A stretch of 33,270 bases of DNA, taken from NCBI GenBank assembly GCA_947457885.1, contig CANGXU010000022.1, positions 1 to 33,270 of the forward strand. The letters run 5' to 3'. Positions within the stretch are counted from its first letter, which is position 1. Every line of letters starts with the position of its first letter. The notes under the pieces were generated by a model. That model was not told the origin of the DNA, ran no database searches, and saw nothing but the letters and a program-made list of their open reading frames with translations. A program made the position numbers and the translations under genes. Shown one piece after another: positions 17,815-25,298 of this stretch. Origin of the DNA: Betaproteobacteria bacterium (GTDB taxonomy: Bacteria; Pseudomonadota; Gammaproteobacteria; Burkholderiales; CAIKXV01).

Positions 17815-18234
17815 TTGAAAAGGGTCATTTGCGCATCTGCGCTGAGTTTGTTGATCCTCGGTGGCTGTGGCAACCCGGTCGACGGTACTTACGCCATCGA
17901 TATCGGTGCCACCAGGACTACCCCCGACTTCGTGGCAAAGGATCAGCAGTCGCGCGGAACAGCGACAATGGGTCTGCAGGTGTTCGGCCAGATTGCGGCG
18001 ACGGTCACGATCGAAGGCTCCCGGTTCCGCCTGGCGATGCTGGATTGCAAGCTCAACGCTGATCTCACGAAAGCAGAGTGCAAGGACCAGACAGATCCCT
18101 CCACGCCGGCCAAGACGCTGGGCTTCTCGCTGGCCAACGGCGTGATCAGGATCGTGGACCCGGGCGACGGCTATCCTGTCATCTACCGCAGCACGAAGGG
18201 CACCGGCATCGCGCCCGCCCCGCGTGCACCGTAG
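17815..18234 (+). CDS. Small predicted lipoprotein of unknown function
   Basis: A 139-aa protein of a family I do not recognise. No ATG start exists. The TTG at 17815 is chosen because GAGGA (17805-17809) lies 5 nt upstream and it gives a classical lipoprotein signal: positively charged KR, a hydrophobic stretch ICASALSLLILGG, then the lipobox cysteine. In-frame TTG codons at 17797 and 17803 are alternatives. The mature part begins CGNPVDGTYAIDIG and contains one further Cys pair (in MLDCKLNADLTKAECK), which could form a disulfide; it looks like a small beta-rich domain ending in a Pro/Ala tail. Residue 27 after the lipobox is not Asp, so outer-membrane sorting is plausible. Between the tRNA terminator and this gene lies a CCGGGG/CCCCGG hairpin (17756-17772). 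Confidence 0.65.
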   Translation: MKRVICASALSLLILGGCGNPVDGTYAIDIGATRTTPDFVAKDQQSRGTATMGLQVFGQIAATVTIEGSRFRLAMLDCKLNADLTKAECKDQTDPSTPAKTLGFSLANGVIRIVDPGDGYPVIYRSTKGTGIAPAPRAP

Positions 18235-18272
18235 CGCATAACGGTGCAGGGCTTGGTCGGCGAGAATCCTGC

Positions 18273-18779
18273 ATGGACTGTCCTGATCCCTTGCTGCCTT
18301 ACTTCGCGGGCTATCCGCCCGACCTGCTCGCCGGCGCCGCTTCAATGCTCCGGCAGGGCACTCTGCTGGATACCCTTTCGCGCCGCCACGGGCCACCCCA
18401 CGACCTCCGTACCGATGGAGCGCTGTACGGCTACGTGATTCAGATCAAGAGCCGCTACCTGCGCAACGCCGATCCGCTGTCCCGGGTCACGTACGATAAC
18501 CGACTGCATGCCGTGCGCAACGCGCTCGGCATGCATACCGCCGTCTCGCGCGTGCAGGGCGGCAGGCTCAAGGCCAAGCGCGAGATCCGCGTGGCCGGCC
18601 TGTTCAGGGACGTTCCGGAACCCCTGCTGAGGATGATCGTTGTGCACGAACTCGCGCATCTCAAGGAACGGTCTCACGACAAGGCCTTCTACGCGCTCTG
18701 CCGTCACATGGAGCCGGCCTATCATCAACTCGAGTTCGACGCCCGCCTCTGGCTCACCGCCATCGAGCACCGGCCTTGA
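18273..18779 (+). CDS. YgjP-type (DUF45/WLM-like) zinc metallopeptidase domain protein
   Basis: A 168-aa protein matching E. coli YgjP in length and layout. The zinc site is HELAHL (H125, E126, H129) followed by H135 in ERSHDKAFY, the HExxH-plus-His pattern of the family, and the C-terminal YHQLEFDARLW. The substrate is unknown. The ATG at 18273 (MDCPDP) is chosen because longer in-frame extensions overlap the lipoprotein gene. It is 38 nt after the lipoprotein gene, probably co-transcribed, and convergent with the phosphatase gene 20 nt downstream. Confidence 0.85.
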   Translation: MDCPDPLLPYFAGYPPDLLAGAASMLRQGTLLDTLSRRHGPPHDLRTDGALYGYVIQIKSRYLRNADPLSRVTYDNRLHAVRNALGMHTAVSRVQGGRLKAKREIRVAGLFRDVPEPLLRMIVVHELAHLKERSHDKAFYALCRHMEPAYHQLEFDARLWLTAIEHRP

Positions 18780-18785
18780 CCTTGA

Positions 18786-18809
18786 CGCGCGCCTGATCAT
18801 CAGCGCGCG
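18786..18809. repeat. GC-rich inverted repeat at a convergent gene junction
   Basis: CGCGCGC and GCGCGCG arms flank a 10-nt loop, straddling the end of the phosphatase gene and following the metallopeptidase stop. No T-tract. A bidirectional terminator role is possible but only inferred. Confidence 0.4.
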
Positions 18810-19654
18810 GCAGGACCCAGCGCGCGCAGGATGCGGTAGCGCCCCGCCTCGATCTGTGCAGCGGTCAAGATACCGTTGCGGCTGCTGCCACCGTCCAGGC
18901 CCAGGCGGTCGTGCATGAAGCAATGGGGATCGTCCTGCCCGGTGAGTTCGAAATGACGTACCGGCGGGGTGTGTCCATGCACTACCCGGAGGCCGCCGAA
19001 GCCGCCCTTCCATTGCAGGAAGTCCGCCATGATCCAGGCCCATTCGGCCTCCCGGAAATGCGTCCAGGGCCGGGACAGGTAGGCCGTAGGATCGACGCGG
19101 GGCCTCAGTCCCCCATGCACGAACAGCACGTTGCCCAGCTGCAGGTGCGTCTCCATAGCCTGCAGGCAGGCTGTTACCGCGCTGCCCATGGTCGCCTCCA
19201 GCAGCCTGCGGTCCAGGACGGCATCCGGGTGCCCTGCCCGCGCGCGCATCTCGGCCAGCACTGCGCCACCGCCCATGTGCTCGCCCAACCACAGCTGGCG
19301 CGCGACCGGCGCATGGGGCCCGTCGCCGACGGCGAGCAGCAGCGACATCTCGTGGTTTCCCATCAGCCGATGAATGCGATCGACGCCGCGCGCCGGCGCG
19401 TCCGCCGCCCACAGGTCGAGCACGCCAAGGCTGTCCGGTCCCCGGTCGATCAGGTCGCCGAGGAAGACCAGCCGCGAGGGCGCAGCCACGGTGCGGGCGA
19501 TGCCGGCCACCGTATCGAGGAGCACGCCCAGCTGTGCGGCGCAGCCATGCACGTCGCCCAGGGCGAACACGCATTCGCCGCCGGGGGCGAACGGCGCCTC
19601 TCGCCAGTCGGAAATGTCGATGCTGATCGGGTAGCCATCAGACGGGTTATTCAT
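18800..19654 (-). CDS. PPP-family metallophosphatase (serine/threonine phosphatase or ApaH-like)
   Basis: A calcineurin-type phosphoesterase of 284 aa with a full metal-binding set: GDVHG (33-37), GDLIDRGPDS (66-75), GNHE (99-102), H180 in VHGG and HGHT (226-229). The GDxxDRG and GNHE forms belong to the PPP group that includes bacterial PrpA/PrpB protein phosphatases and ApaH. The long insert after GNHE and lack of the ApaH N-terminal pattern make a protein-phosphatase-like enzyme more likely, but the substrate is open. Start 19654 gives MNNPSDGYPI and overlaps the stop of a short upstream frame by 4 nt (ATGA). Confidence 0.85.
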   Translation of the reverse strand: MNNPSDGYPISIDISDWREAPFAPGGECVFALGDVHGCAAQLGVLLDTVAGIARTVAAPSRLVFLGDLIDRGPDSLGVLDLWAADAPARGVDRIHRLMGNHEMSLLLAVGDGPHAPVARQLWLGEHMGGGAVLAEMRARAGHPDAVLDRRLLEATMGSAVTACLQAMETHLQLGNVLFVHGGLRPRVDPTAYLSRPWTHFREAEWAWIMADFLQWKGGFGGLRVVHGHTPPVRHFELTGQDDPHCFMHDRLGLDGGSSRNGILTAAQIEAGRYRILRALGPAAR

Positions 19655-19734
19655 CGCGGCAACACCACGTTGCCCTGTACCGTTCCGGCCTCGCGCAGCC
19701 GCATGAAGCCCGCGCCGCCGGTGGCCTCGAACAT
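19651..19734 (-). CDS. Short reading frame upstream of and overlapping the PPP phosphatase (27 aa, uncertain)
   Basis: An ATG at 19734 opens a 27-codon frame starting MFEATGGAGFMRL and ending GNVVLPR, whose TGA overlaps the phosphatase ATG as ATGA. A GTG at 19746 would add four residues and an in-frame TAA lies near 19778. The overlap suggests translational coupling. The ending resembles the C-terminal strand of an oxidoreductase, so it could instead be the remnant of a lost gene. I recognise no family. Confidence 0.3.
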   Translation of the reverse strand: MFEATGGAGFMRLREAGTVQGNVVLPR

Positions 19735-19836
19735 GATCGTCTCCACGCTGCGCCCCCACCGTTGGTGCGCGGTATGTTAGCCCCGATCAGTTGTCCATTG
19801 ACGTCCGGTGGCACCGGCTTCCGGGCAGCCGCGCCC

Positions 19837-19842
19837 TATAAT
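19837..19842 (+). promoter_or_regulatory. Candidate -10 box upstream of ygfZ
   Basis: A perfect TATAAT lies 48 nt before the ygfZ ATG. I find no good -35 at 16-18 bp. A 10-codon frame starting at 19871 (MMIEDREWLP) overlaps the ygfZ start in another frame. Confidence 0.45.
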
Positions 19843-19890
19843 CGGCACGCGCCCCTGGACGACTACTGGAATGATGATCGAAGACCGTGA

Positions 19891-20967
19891 ATGGCTACCT
19901 TGAATAGCGACTGGCAGGCCTTCCTGCGCGTCCGGGGAGCCCGGGCAGGCGCTGCATCCGCGCACATCGAGACCTTCGGCGATCCTGCCGCCGAGCGTGC
20001 GGCGGCCAGCGAAGGCGCCGTGCTGTGCGACCTGTCGCATCTCGGGCTGATCGGGTTTGCCGGGAGCGATGCACAGGTGTTCCTGCAAGGGCAGCTGACC
20101 TGCGACGTGCGCGAAGCATCCACCCTGGCCAGCCGGCCCGGGGCGCTGTGCACGCCGAAAGGCCGTGCGCTGGCGACCTTCAGGCTGTGGCAGGACGCCG
20201 ACGGTTACTGCATGCAGCTTCCTGCCGGCCAGCTCGAACCGATTCGCATGCGGCTGTCGATGTACGTGCTCCGATCGAAGGTGTCGGTGTCCGACCGCAG
20301 CGGCCAGTGCGTGCGTATCGGGGTAGCCGGGCCTCAGGCCGGCGCGCGACTGGCAGCCGCGCTGGGCACCGCGCCAGAGGCGCTGCCAGCCGCTGGCGCG
20401 ATCGTGCAGGCCGACGGCATCCAGTTGCTCGCCCTGGAAGGCGATCGCTTCGAACTGGTTGTACAGCCCGACGCCGCAGCCGCCCTCTGGACGACGCTGG
20501 CGAGGACGATCACGCCCGCCGGTGAGCCAGTCTGGCGCTGGGCATCGATCCATGCCGGGGAAGCGACGCTGCACGAAGCGACGCGCGAGCAGTTCGTGCC
20601 GCAGATGTTCGACCTCGACCTGGCCGGCGGCATCGGCTTCAGCAAGGGTTGCTACACAGGACAGGAGATCGTAGCCCGCACCCAGTACCTGGGCCGATTG
20701 AAGCAACGCCTTTACCGCGCTCATCTGGACGGCTCGGCAATGCTCCCGGCGCCTGGCGTACCCCTGTACAGCGCCGACCTCGAAGGGCAGGCGACGGGCA
20801 TGGTGGTCGAATCGGCCTGGTCGCCGGCCGGCGGCATCGACCTTCTGGCCGTGGTTCGCACCGACAGCGCAGCAGCCCATCCGCTGCATCTGTTTGCCAT
20901 CGACGGGCCGCCACTGCAGTCGCTTGTCCCCGTCCATCCAGAACCGGTTTCCGATGGTACGCACTGA
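19891..20967 (+). CDS. ygfZ: YgfZ/GcvT-domain folate-binding protein
   Basis: Tetrahydrofolate-dependent protein that supports synthesis or repair of certain Fe-S enzymes such as MiaB. The product is 358 aa with the GcvT-like fold. The diagnostic motif KGCYTGQEIVAR is present, with the key cysteine C254. The N-terminal FLQGQLTCDV and LCTPKGR segments also match. The Shine-Dalgarno is weak. It is followed after 12 nt by the NRDE gene, so the two form an operon. Confidence 0.93.
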   Translation: MATLNSDWQAFLRVRGARAGAASAHIETFGDPAAERAAASEGAVLCDLSHLGLIGFAGSDAQVFLQGQLTCDVREASTLASRPGALCTPKGRALATFRLWQDADGYCMQLPAGQLEPIRMRLSMYVLRSKVSVSDRSGQCVRIGVAGPQAGARLAAALGTAPEALPAAGAIVQADGIQLLALEGDRFELVVQPDAAAALWTTLARTITPAGEPVWRWASIHAGEATLHEATREQFVPQMFDLDLAGGIGFSKGCYTGQEIVARTQYLGRLKQRLYRAHLDGSAMLPAPGVPLYSADLEGQATGMVVESAWSPAGGIDLLAVVRTDSAAAHPLHLFAIDGPPLQSLVPVHPEPVSDGTH

Positions 20968-20979
20968 GGTCCGACCGAC

Positions 20980-21762
20980 GTGTGCCTGATACTGTTCGCG
21001 GTCGATGCGCATCCCCACTACCGCCTGCTCGTGGCGGCCAATCGCGATGAGCATTTCGCGCGCCCGTCCGCGCCGGCCGCCTACTGGAGGGATGCGCCGC
21101 ATGTGCTGGCCGGCCGCGACCTCGACCGCGGTGGCACCTGGTTCGGTGTCGGCCGCGACGGCCGCTTCGCCGCGGTGACGAACTACCGCGGGGCACCGCC
21201 GGTTCCCGGCGGTCCGTCGCGCGGTGCACTCGCGGCAGACTACCTGAGGGGTGACCTGGCTCCGCCCGCGTTCATCGAGGGCCTGGCACGGCGCGCCGGC
21301 GACTATCAGGGCTTCAGCGTGCTGCTCGGCGATTCGACCTCCCTGCACTACTACTCGAACCGGCTCGAGGGCGCCGGCGCGTGTGGCATTCCGGTCGGCG
21401 CCGGGGTCCATGGCCTGAGCAACCATCTCATCGACACTCCGTGGCCGAAGGTGATACGGGGCCGCCGGGCGCTGGAAGAAGCGCTGCCCCTGGATCCTGC
21501 CGCGCGAGAAGCGGCGCTCATCGCGGCGCTCTCGGACCGCCGCCCGCCGGAGGATCACGAACTGTCCGTGCAGGGGGCGCCGCTCGCGTTCGAACGCGCG
21601 CTGGCCGCACCGTTCATCCACGCGCCAGAGCGCGATTACGGTACGCGCTGTTCGACGTTGCTGTCGGTCGCCCGCAGTGGCGAAGTGGACTTCGTCGAAC
21701 ACACCTGGGACCGACACGCAGCGCCCTCGGGCTGCGTACGCCATCGGTTCACGATCGACTGA
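20980..21762 (+). CDS. NRDE (TANGO2) family protein
   Basis: A 260-aa protein of the NRDE family, named for the motif seen here at residues 21-24 in AANRDEHFARP. A GTG start at 20980 is chosen because it gives MCLILFAVD; a Cys at position 2 is conserved in this family and may be exposed as an N-terminal nucleophile, although that is not shown. Other family signatures are GGTWFGV and the VTNYRG and HGLSNHLID segments. The biochemical role of bacterial members is not established. It is 12 nt after ygfZ and convergent with a GNAT gene. Confidence 0.88.
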   Translation: MCLILFAVDAHPHYRLLVAANRDEHFARPSAPAAYWRDAPHVLAGRDLDRGGTWFGVGRDGRFAAVTNYRGAPPVPGGPSRGALAADYLRGDLAPPAFIEGLARRAGDYQGFSVLLGDSTSLHYYSNRLEGAGACGIPVGAGVHGLSNHLIDTPWPKVIRGRRALEEALPLDPAAREAALIAALSDRRPPEDHELSVQGAPLAFERALAAPFIHAPERDYGTRCSTLLSVARSGEVDFVEHTWDRHAAPSGCVRHRFTID

Positions 21763-21807
21763 CCGGTTTTCCCTGCCGGTGGCTGCGCGCTGCGGCGGCC
21801 TGCTTCT

Positions 21808-22254
21808 TCAGTGGCCCTGAAGCGCAAGCTGCATCGCCCGATGTTCGATACCGGCGTCGTCGAATACATCGCCCCAGGCCTGGAAGCCCTCGCGGGCATA
21901 GAAGCCGAGCGCCTGCACCTGCGCATTGAGCCGCACGATGGAGAACCCGGCCGCCGCCGCCTGCGCGAGCATGGCCCGGAGCAGCGCGCGGCCGACACCG
22001 CGGCCGCGCCACGGCGCGACTACCGCCATGCGGCCCATGTGACCGTCGGGGAGCAGCCGCGCGCATCCGATCGGCCGCCCCTGTGCATCCTCGGCCAGAA
22101 GGTGGCGGCAGCCGGGGTCGAGGCCGTCCCATTCCAGTTCGACCGGGACACCCTGTTCGGCCACGAACACCGCTTCCCGGACGGACCGCAGCGCAGCGCC
22201 GTCTTCGGCCCAGTTGGCCGTGCGCACCCTGAATGTCGTGCCCGTACTTTCCAT
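21808..22254 (-). CDS. GNAT-family N-acetyltransferase
   Basis: A 148-aa acetyltransferase. The acetyl-CoA pyrophosphate loop is RGRGVG (83-88), preceded by the beta4 strand GRMAVVAPW. The N-terminal REAVFVAEQGVPVELEWDGLD pattern is common to a ElaA-like group of GNATs. The target is unknown. Start 22254 (MESTGTTFRV) is preferred over 22284, which adds ten residues of unlikely composition. It is convergent with the NRDE gene, with a weak ACCGG/CCGGT inverted repeat (21762-21780) between them, and divergent from the catabolic operon. Confidence 0.85.
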   Translation of the reverse strand: MESTGTTFRVRTANWAEDGAALRSVREAVFVAEQGVPVELEWDGLDPGCRHLLAEDAQGRPIGCARLLPDGHMGRMAVVAPWRGRGVGRALLRAMLAQAAAAGFSIVRLNAQVQALGFYAREGFQAWGDVFDDAGIEHRAMQLALQGH

Positions 22255-22284
22255 CCAACGATGATAAGGGTGGTGACGGCGCAT

Positions 22285-22313
22285 TTGTCACGGTCGACAC
22301 CCCGGCGTAAACT
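22285..22313 (+). promoter_or_regulatory. Promoter of the catabolic operon
   Basis: TTGTCA (22285-22290, 5/6), a 17-bp spacer, TAAACT (22308-22313, 4/6). Transcription would start near 22320, leaving a leader of about 118 nt before Bug receptor 1. No operator or regulator gene can be identified in the 183-nt divergent gap. Confidence 0.6.
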
Positions 22314-22398
22314 CCGAAGGGGCGTCAGAACAACACAAGCTTCAGCCGCAGCAGCGGCGGGCCCGCCCGGGCGACGAACGAAGTCGCAGACACAGACA

Positions 22399-22432
22399 GC
22401 GCGGGAGAGAAGATCCCGCGCAGTTCGGAGGA
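22399..22432 (+). promoter_or_regulatory. Perfect hairpin directly before a strong Shine-Dalgarno
   Basis: GCGCGGGA (22399-22406) and TCCCGCGC (22414-22421) form a perfect 8-bp stem with a 7-nt purine loop. Five nt later comes GGAGGA (22427-22432), 5 nt before the ATG of Bug receptor 1. The stem has no T-tract, so it is more likely an mRNA-stability or translation element than a terminator. Confidence 0.6.
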
Positions 22433-22437
22433 AAGTG

Positions 22438-23421
22438 ATGCGAAACCCTGTTGCGGCACGTGCTGCCGCCTTCGCGCTGACCGTTTGCGCCAGCCTTCCG
22501 TCCGCTGCGATTGCACAGCCGGCGTGGCCGGTAAAGCCGATACGGGTCGTGATTCCGTTCCCGCCGGGCGGTCCGACCGACATCATCGGACGGGCCGCGG
22601 CGCGCAAGCTCGAAGAAGCCTACGGCCAGGCAGCGGTGATCGAGAACCGGGGCGGCGCAGGCGGAACCATTGGCGCCGAATTCGTCGCCCGCTCCCCGGC
22701 CGACGGCTACACGATGCTGGTCGGCTCGCTGTCGACCCATGGCATCGCGCAGTCGCTGTACCCGAAGCTCGGCTACGACGTCCTCAAGGACTTCCACCAT
22801 GTCACGCTGCTGGCGATGGTCGACAACTTTTTGGTCGTGCATCCCGGCGTGCCCGCGAAGAACCTGAAGGACCTGATCGGGCTGGCGCGCAAGAATCCCG
22901 GCCGGATGAACTACGGGTCGGTCGGCATCGGCGGCGCATCGCACCTGATGGCGGAGATGGTCAACAGCATGGCTGGCATCCGTACCGTCCATGTTCCCTA
23001 CAAGGGCGCGGCACCGGCCACGGCCGCGCTGCTCGGCGGCGAGATCGATTTCCTGCTCAGCGGCATCCCGGCGCTCCTGCCCCACGTGAAGGCCGGCCGG
23101 GTCCGGGCCCTCGCGACGACCCTGGAAAAGCGGTCGCGCCTTGCGCCCGAGGTGCCGACGATGGTCGAGTCCGGCCTGCCGGGCTACGTGGTGAGCACGT
23201 GGTACGTGCTGTCGGCACCGGCGGGTACGCCGCGCGAGATCGTGAACCGCGCGAACAGCGTGGTCGTGAAGGGGCTCAAGGCACCCGACACGGTCGAGAG
23301 CTTCACCCAGATGGGTGCCGAGGCGATGGGCACCACGCCGGAGCAGACCGTCGAGTTCCTGCGCGGCGAACTCGCCAGGTGGGCCAAGGTGGTACGCGAC
23401 TCCGGCGCCAGGCCCGAGTAG
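22438..23421 (+). CDS. Bug-family periplasmic solute-binding receptor 1 (tripartite tricarboxylate transporter type)
   Basis: Extracytoplasmic receptor of 327 aa. A Sec signal peptide covers about residues 1-26 (cleavage after AIA, before QPAWP). The mature protein shows the Bug hallmarks: WPVKPIRVVIPFPPGGPTD, the ENRGGAGG loop, RSPADGYT, and HVPYKGAAPA in the second domain. Members bind carboxylates such as citrate, aromatic acids or amino acids; the ligand here is unknown. No TctA or TctB membrane subunit is in the window. It opens the catabolic operon, behind its promoter and a strong Shine-Dalgarno. A 91-nt gap follows before the SDR gene; I see no terminator in it. Confidence 0.93.
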   Translation: MRNPVAARAAAFALTVCASLPSAAIAQPAWPVKPIRVVIPFPPGGPTDIIGRAAARKLEEAYGQAAVIENRGGAGGTIGAEFVARSPADGYTMLVGSLSTHGIAQSLYPKLGYDVLKDFHHVTLLAMVDNFLVVHPGVPAKNLKDLIGLARKNPGRMNYGSVGIGGASHLMAEMVNSMAGIRTVHVPYKGAAPATAALLGGEIDFLLSGIPALLPHVKAGRVRALATTLEKRSRLAPEVPTMVESGLPGYVVSTWYVLSAPAGTPREIVNRANSVVVKGLKAPDTVESFTQMGAEAMGTTPEQTVEFLRGELARWAKVVRDSGARPE

Positions 23422-23512
23422 CGACCGCGGCGCACCCTCGCGCCAGACGGTCAACCGGCATGGGCGGCCGATCGCGCCCCCACGCCCTCATCTAACACAC
23501 GGGAGATGCGTG

Positions 23513-24424
23513 ATGGGAATGATGGATGGCAAGGTCGTGGTGGTCACCGGCGCCGGTCGCGGCGTCGGTCGCGGCGTGGCGCTGCTGATGGCTGCCGAGG
23601 GCGCGCAGGTGGTGGTGAACGACATCGGCGCGGCGCTCGACGGCTCGGGCGGCGAGCAGACGCCGGCGCAGGAGGTGGTCGACGAGATCGAGGCCGCTGG
23701 CGGCGAGGCCATCGCCAGCTATGACAGCGTGTCCGACTGGAACAGCGCCGAGAAGATCATCCAGTGCGCGCTCGATTCGTTCGGCCGCATCGATGCGGTA
23801 GTGAACAACGCGGGCATCCTGCGCGATGTCATCTTCCACAAGATGACCGAATCCGACTTCGACGCGGTGGTGAACGTGATGCTGAAGGGCTCGTTCAACG
23901 TGTCGCGCCATGCCGCGAACCATTTCCGCAAGCAGGAAGCCGGCGCCTTCGTGCACATGACCTCCACCGCCGGGCTGATCGGCGCGATCGGACAGGCCAA
24001 CTACGCAGCGGCGAAGCTGGGAATCGTCGGGCTGTCGAACAGCATCGCACGCGACATGGAGAAATACCGGGTGCGCTCCAATTGCCTGGCACCCTCGGGC
24101 TGGACGCGGATGATCGCCTCGATCCCGACCGACAACCCGGCGCAGCAAAAACGCGTGGCGCAGCGCATGACGGTGAAGGCGGAGATGAACGCCCCGCTGA
24201 CGGTCTTCCTGTGCAGCGACGCTGCAGCCGAAGTCAGCGGACAGGTGTTTTCGGTGCGCAAGAACGAACTGTTCCTGTTCAGCCAGCACCGGCCCGTGCG
24301 CGGCGTCCACCGCAGCGAAGGCTGGACGCCAGCCACCATCGCCGAACATGCACTGCCCAGCTTCCGACCCAGCCTCACGCCGCTCGAACGGACGGTGAAC
24401 GTGTTCCCGTACGACGCGATCTGA
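23513..24424 (+). CDS. SDR oxidoreductase, MFE-2-type (3R)-hydroxyacyl-CoA dehydrogenase-like
   Basis: A 303-aa short-chain dehydrogenase, about 50 aa longer than a classical SDR. The cofactor motif TGAGRGVG is at 12-19 and NNAG at 98-101. The catalytic residues are S151, Y164 and K168 (NYAAAKLG). The NDIGAALDGSGGEQTPAQEVVDEIEAAGG stretch at 36-64 is typical of the dehydrogenase domain of peroxisomal multifunctional enzyme type 2. Together with the following MaoC-type hydratase it looks like a split MFE-2, which would oxidise (3R)-hydroxyacyl-CoA. A GGGAG site (23501-23505) lies 7 nt before the ATG. The function is inferred from context. Confidence 0.85.
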   Translation: MGMMDGKVVVVTGAGRGVGRGVALLMAAEGAQVVVNDIGAALDGSGGEQTPAQEVVDEIEAAGGEAIASYDSVSDWNSAEKIIQCALDSFGRIDAVVNNAGILRDVIFHKMTESDFDAVVNVMLKGSFNVSRHAANHFRKQEAGAFVHMTSTAGLIGAIGQANYAAAKLGIVGLSNSIARDMEKYRVRSNCLAPSGWTRMIASIPTDNPAQQKRVAQRMTVKAEMNAPLTVFLCSDAAAEVSGQVFSVRKNELFLFSQHRPVRGVHRSEGWTPATIAEHALPSFRPSLTPLERTVNVFPYDAI

Positions 24425-24437
24425 CAGCCTCCCTGCC

Positions 24438-25298
24438 ATGACCATCCACTACGAAACTCTCAAGAACTGGCAGATCCCGGATCTTCCTTTCGAACTGTCG
24501 AAGAAGGACACCATCCTGTATGCGCTGGGGCTCGGCCTCGGCGCTGACCCGATGGACCTCCACCAGTTGCGCTTCGTCTACGAGCAGGGGCTACAGGCGC
24601 TGCCGATGATGTCGGTCGTGCTGTGCCAGCCGATGGGCTGGGCGGGCGACCCGCGCACCGGCGTCGACCGAACGAAGGTGGTCCATGGCGAACAGGGCTT
24701 CCGGCTGCACCGGCCGTTGCCGGCCGAAGCCAGCCTGCGCGGCGAGACGCGCGTGGTCGACGTCATCGACAAGGGTGAAGGCAAGGGCGCGCTGATCCTC
24801 ACCGAGACGCGCATCCTCGATGCGAAGACCGGCGAGTGCATCGCCACTACCGATTCGACCAGCTTCGCCCGGGCCAACGGTGGCTTCGGCGGCCCGTCGG
24901 CGTCGCCGAAGGTGCCGCGTACCCTGCCCGCGCGCGCGCCTGACCTGACCGACGACTGGCCGGTCATCCCCCAGCTCGCCCTCATCTATCGGCTGTCGGG
25001 CGACTACAACCCGCTGCACGCCGATCCGGCGTTCGCCGCGAAGGCTGGCTTCAGCCAGCCCATCCTGCACGGCCGGGCCACTTTCGGCATCGCCGGCATC
25101 GCGCTGCTGCGGCAGCTCTGCGAATGGAACCCGGAGCGGCTGACCGCGATGGAGGCGCGCTTTTCCGCGCCGGTGTATCCGGGCGACACCATCCGCACCG
25201 AGATCTGGCGTGAGGGTGACGAGGTCTTCTTCCGCTGCAGCGTGCCGACGCGCAATGCGGTCGTCCTCAACAACGGCTGGGCCGAGGTTGCGGGATGA
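24438..25298 (+). CDS. MaoC-like hydratase 2 domain protein ((R)-specific enoyl-CoA hydratase)
   Basis: A 286-aa double hot-dog protein, the size of the hydratase 2 unit of MFE-2. The C-terminal half carries the hydratase 2 motif YRLSGDYNPLH with the catalytic D189 and H194, then the PILHGRATFGIAG segment. The N-terminal half is the degenerate hot-dog that binds the acyl chain in this family. It should hydrate trans-2-enoyl-CoA to (3R)-hydroxyacyl-CoA for the neighbouring SDR. It lies 13 nt after the SDR gene and its TGA overlaps the next ATG (ATGA). Confidence 0.9.
   Translation: MTIHYETLKNWQIPDLPFELSKKDTILYALGLGLGADPMDLHQLRFVYEQGLQALPMMSVVLCQPMGWAGDPRTGVDRTKVVHGEQGFRLHRPLPAEASLRGETRVVDVIDKGEGKGALILTETRILDAKTGECIATTDSTSFARANGGFGGPSASPKVPRTLPARAPDLTDDWPVIPQLALIYRLSGDYNPLHADPAFAAKAGFSQPILHGRATFGIAGIALLRQLCEWNPERLTAMEARFSAPVYPGDTIRTEIWREGDEVFFRCSVPTRNAVVLNNGWAEVAG

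Noticed and set aside
19777-21744. A 655-codon open frame on the minus strand opposite ygfZ and the NRDE gene
   Set aside because: It is the mirror frame of two well-supported genes in GC-rich DNA, is rich in Arg/Gln/His/Gly and shows no family motif.
23422-23512. Terminator or second promoter between Bug receptor 1 and the SDR gene
   Set aside because: No hairpin with T-tract and no hexamer pair with acceptable spacing; treated as an intra-operon spacer.
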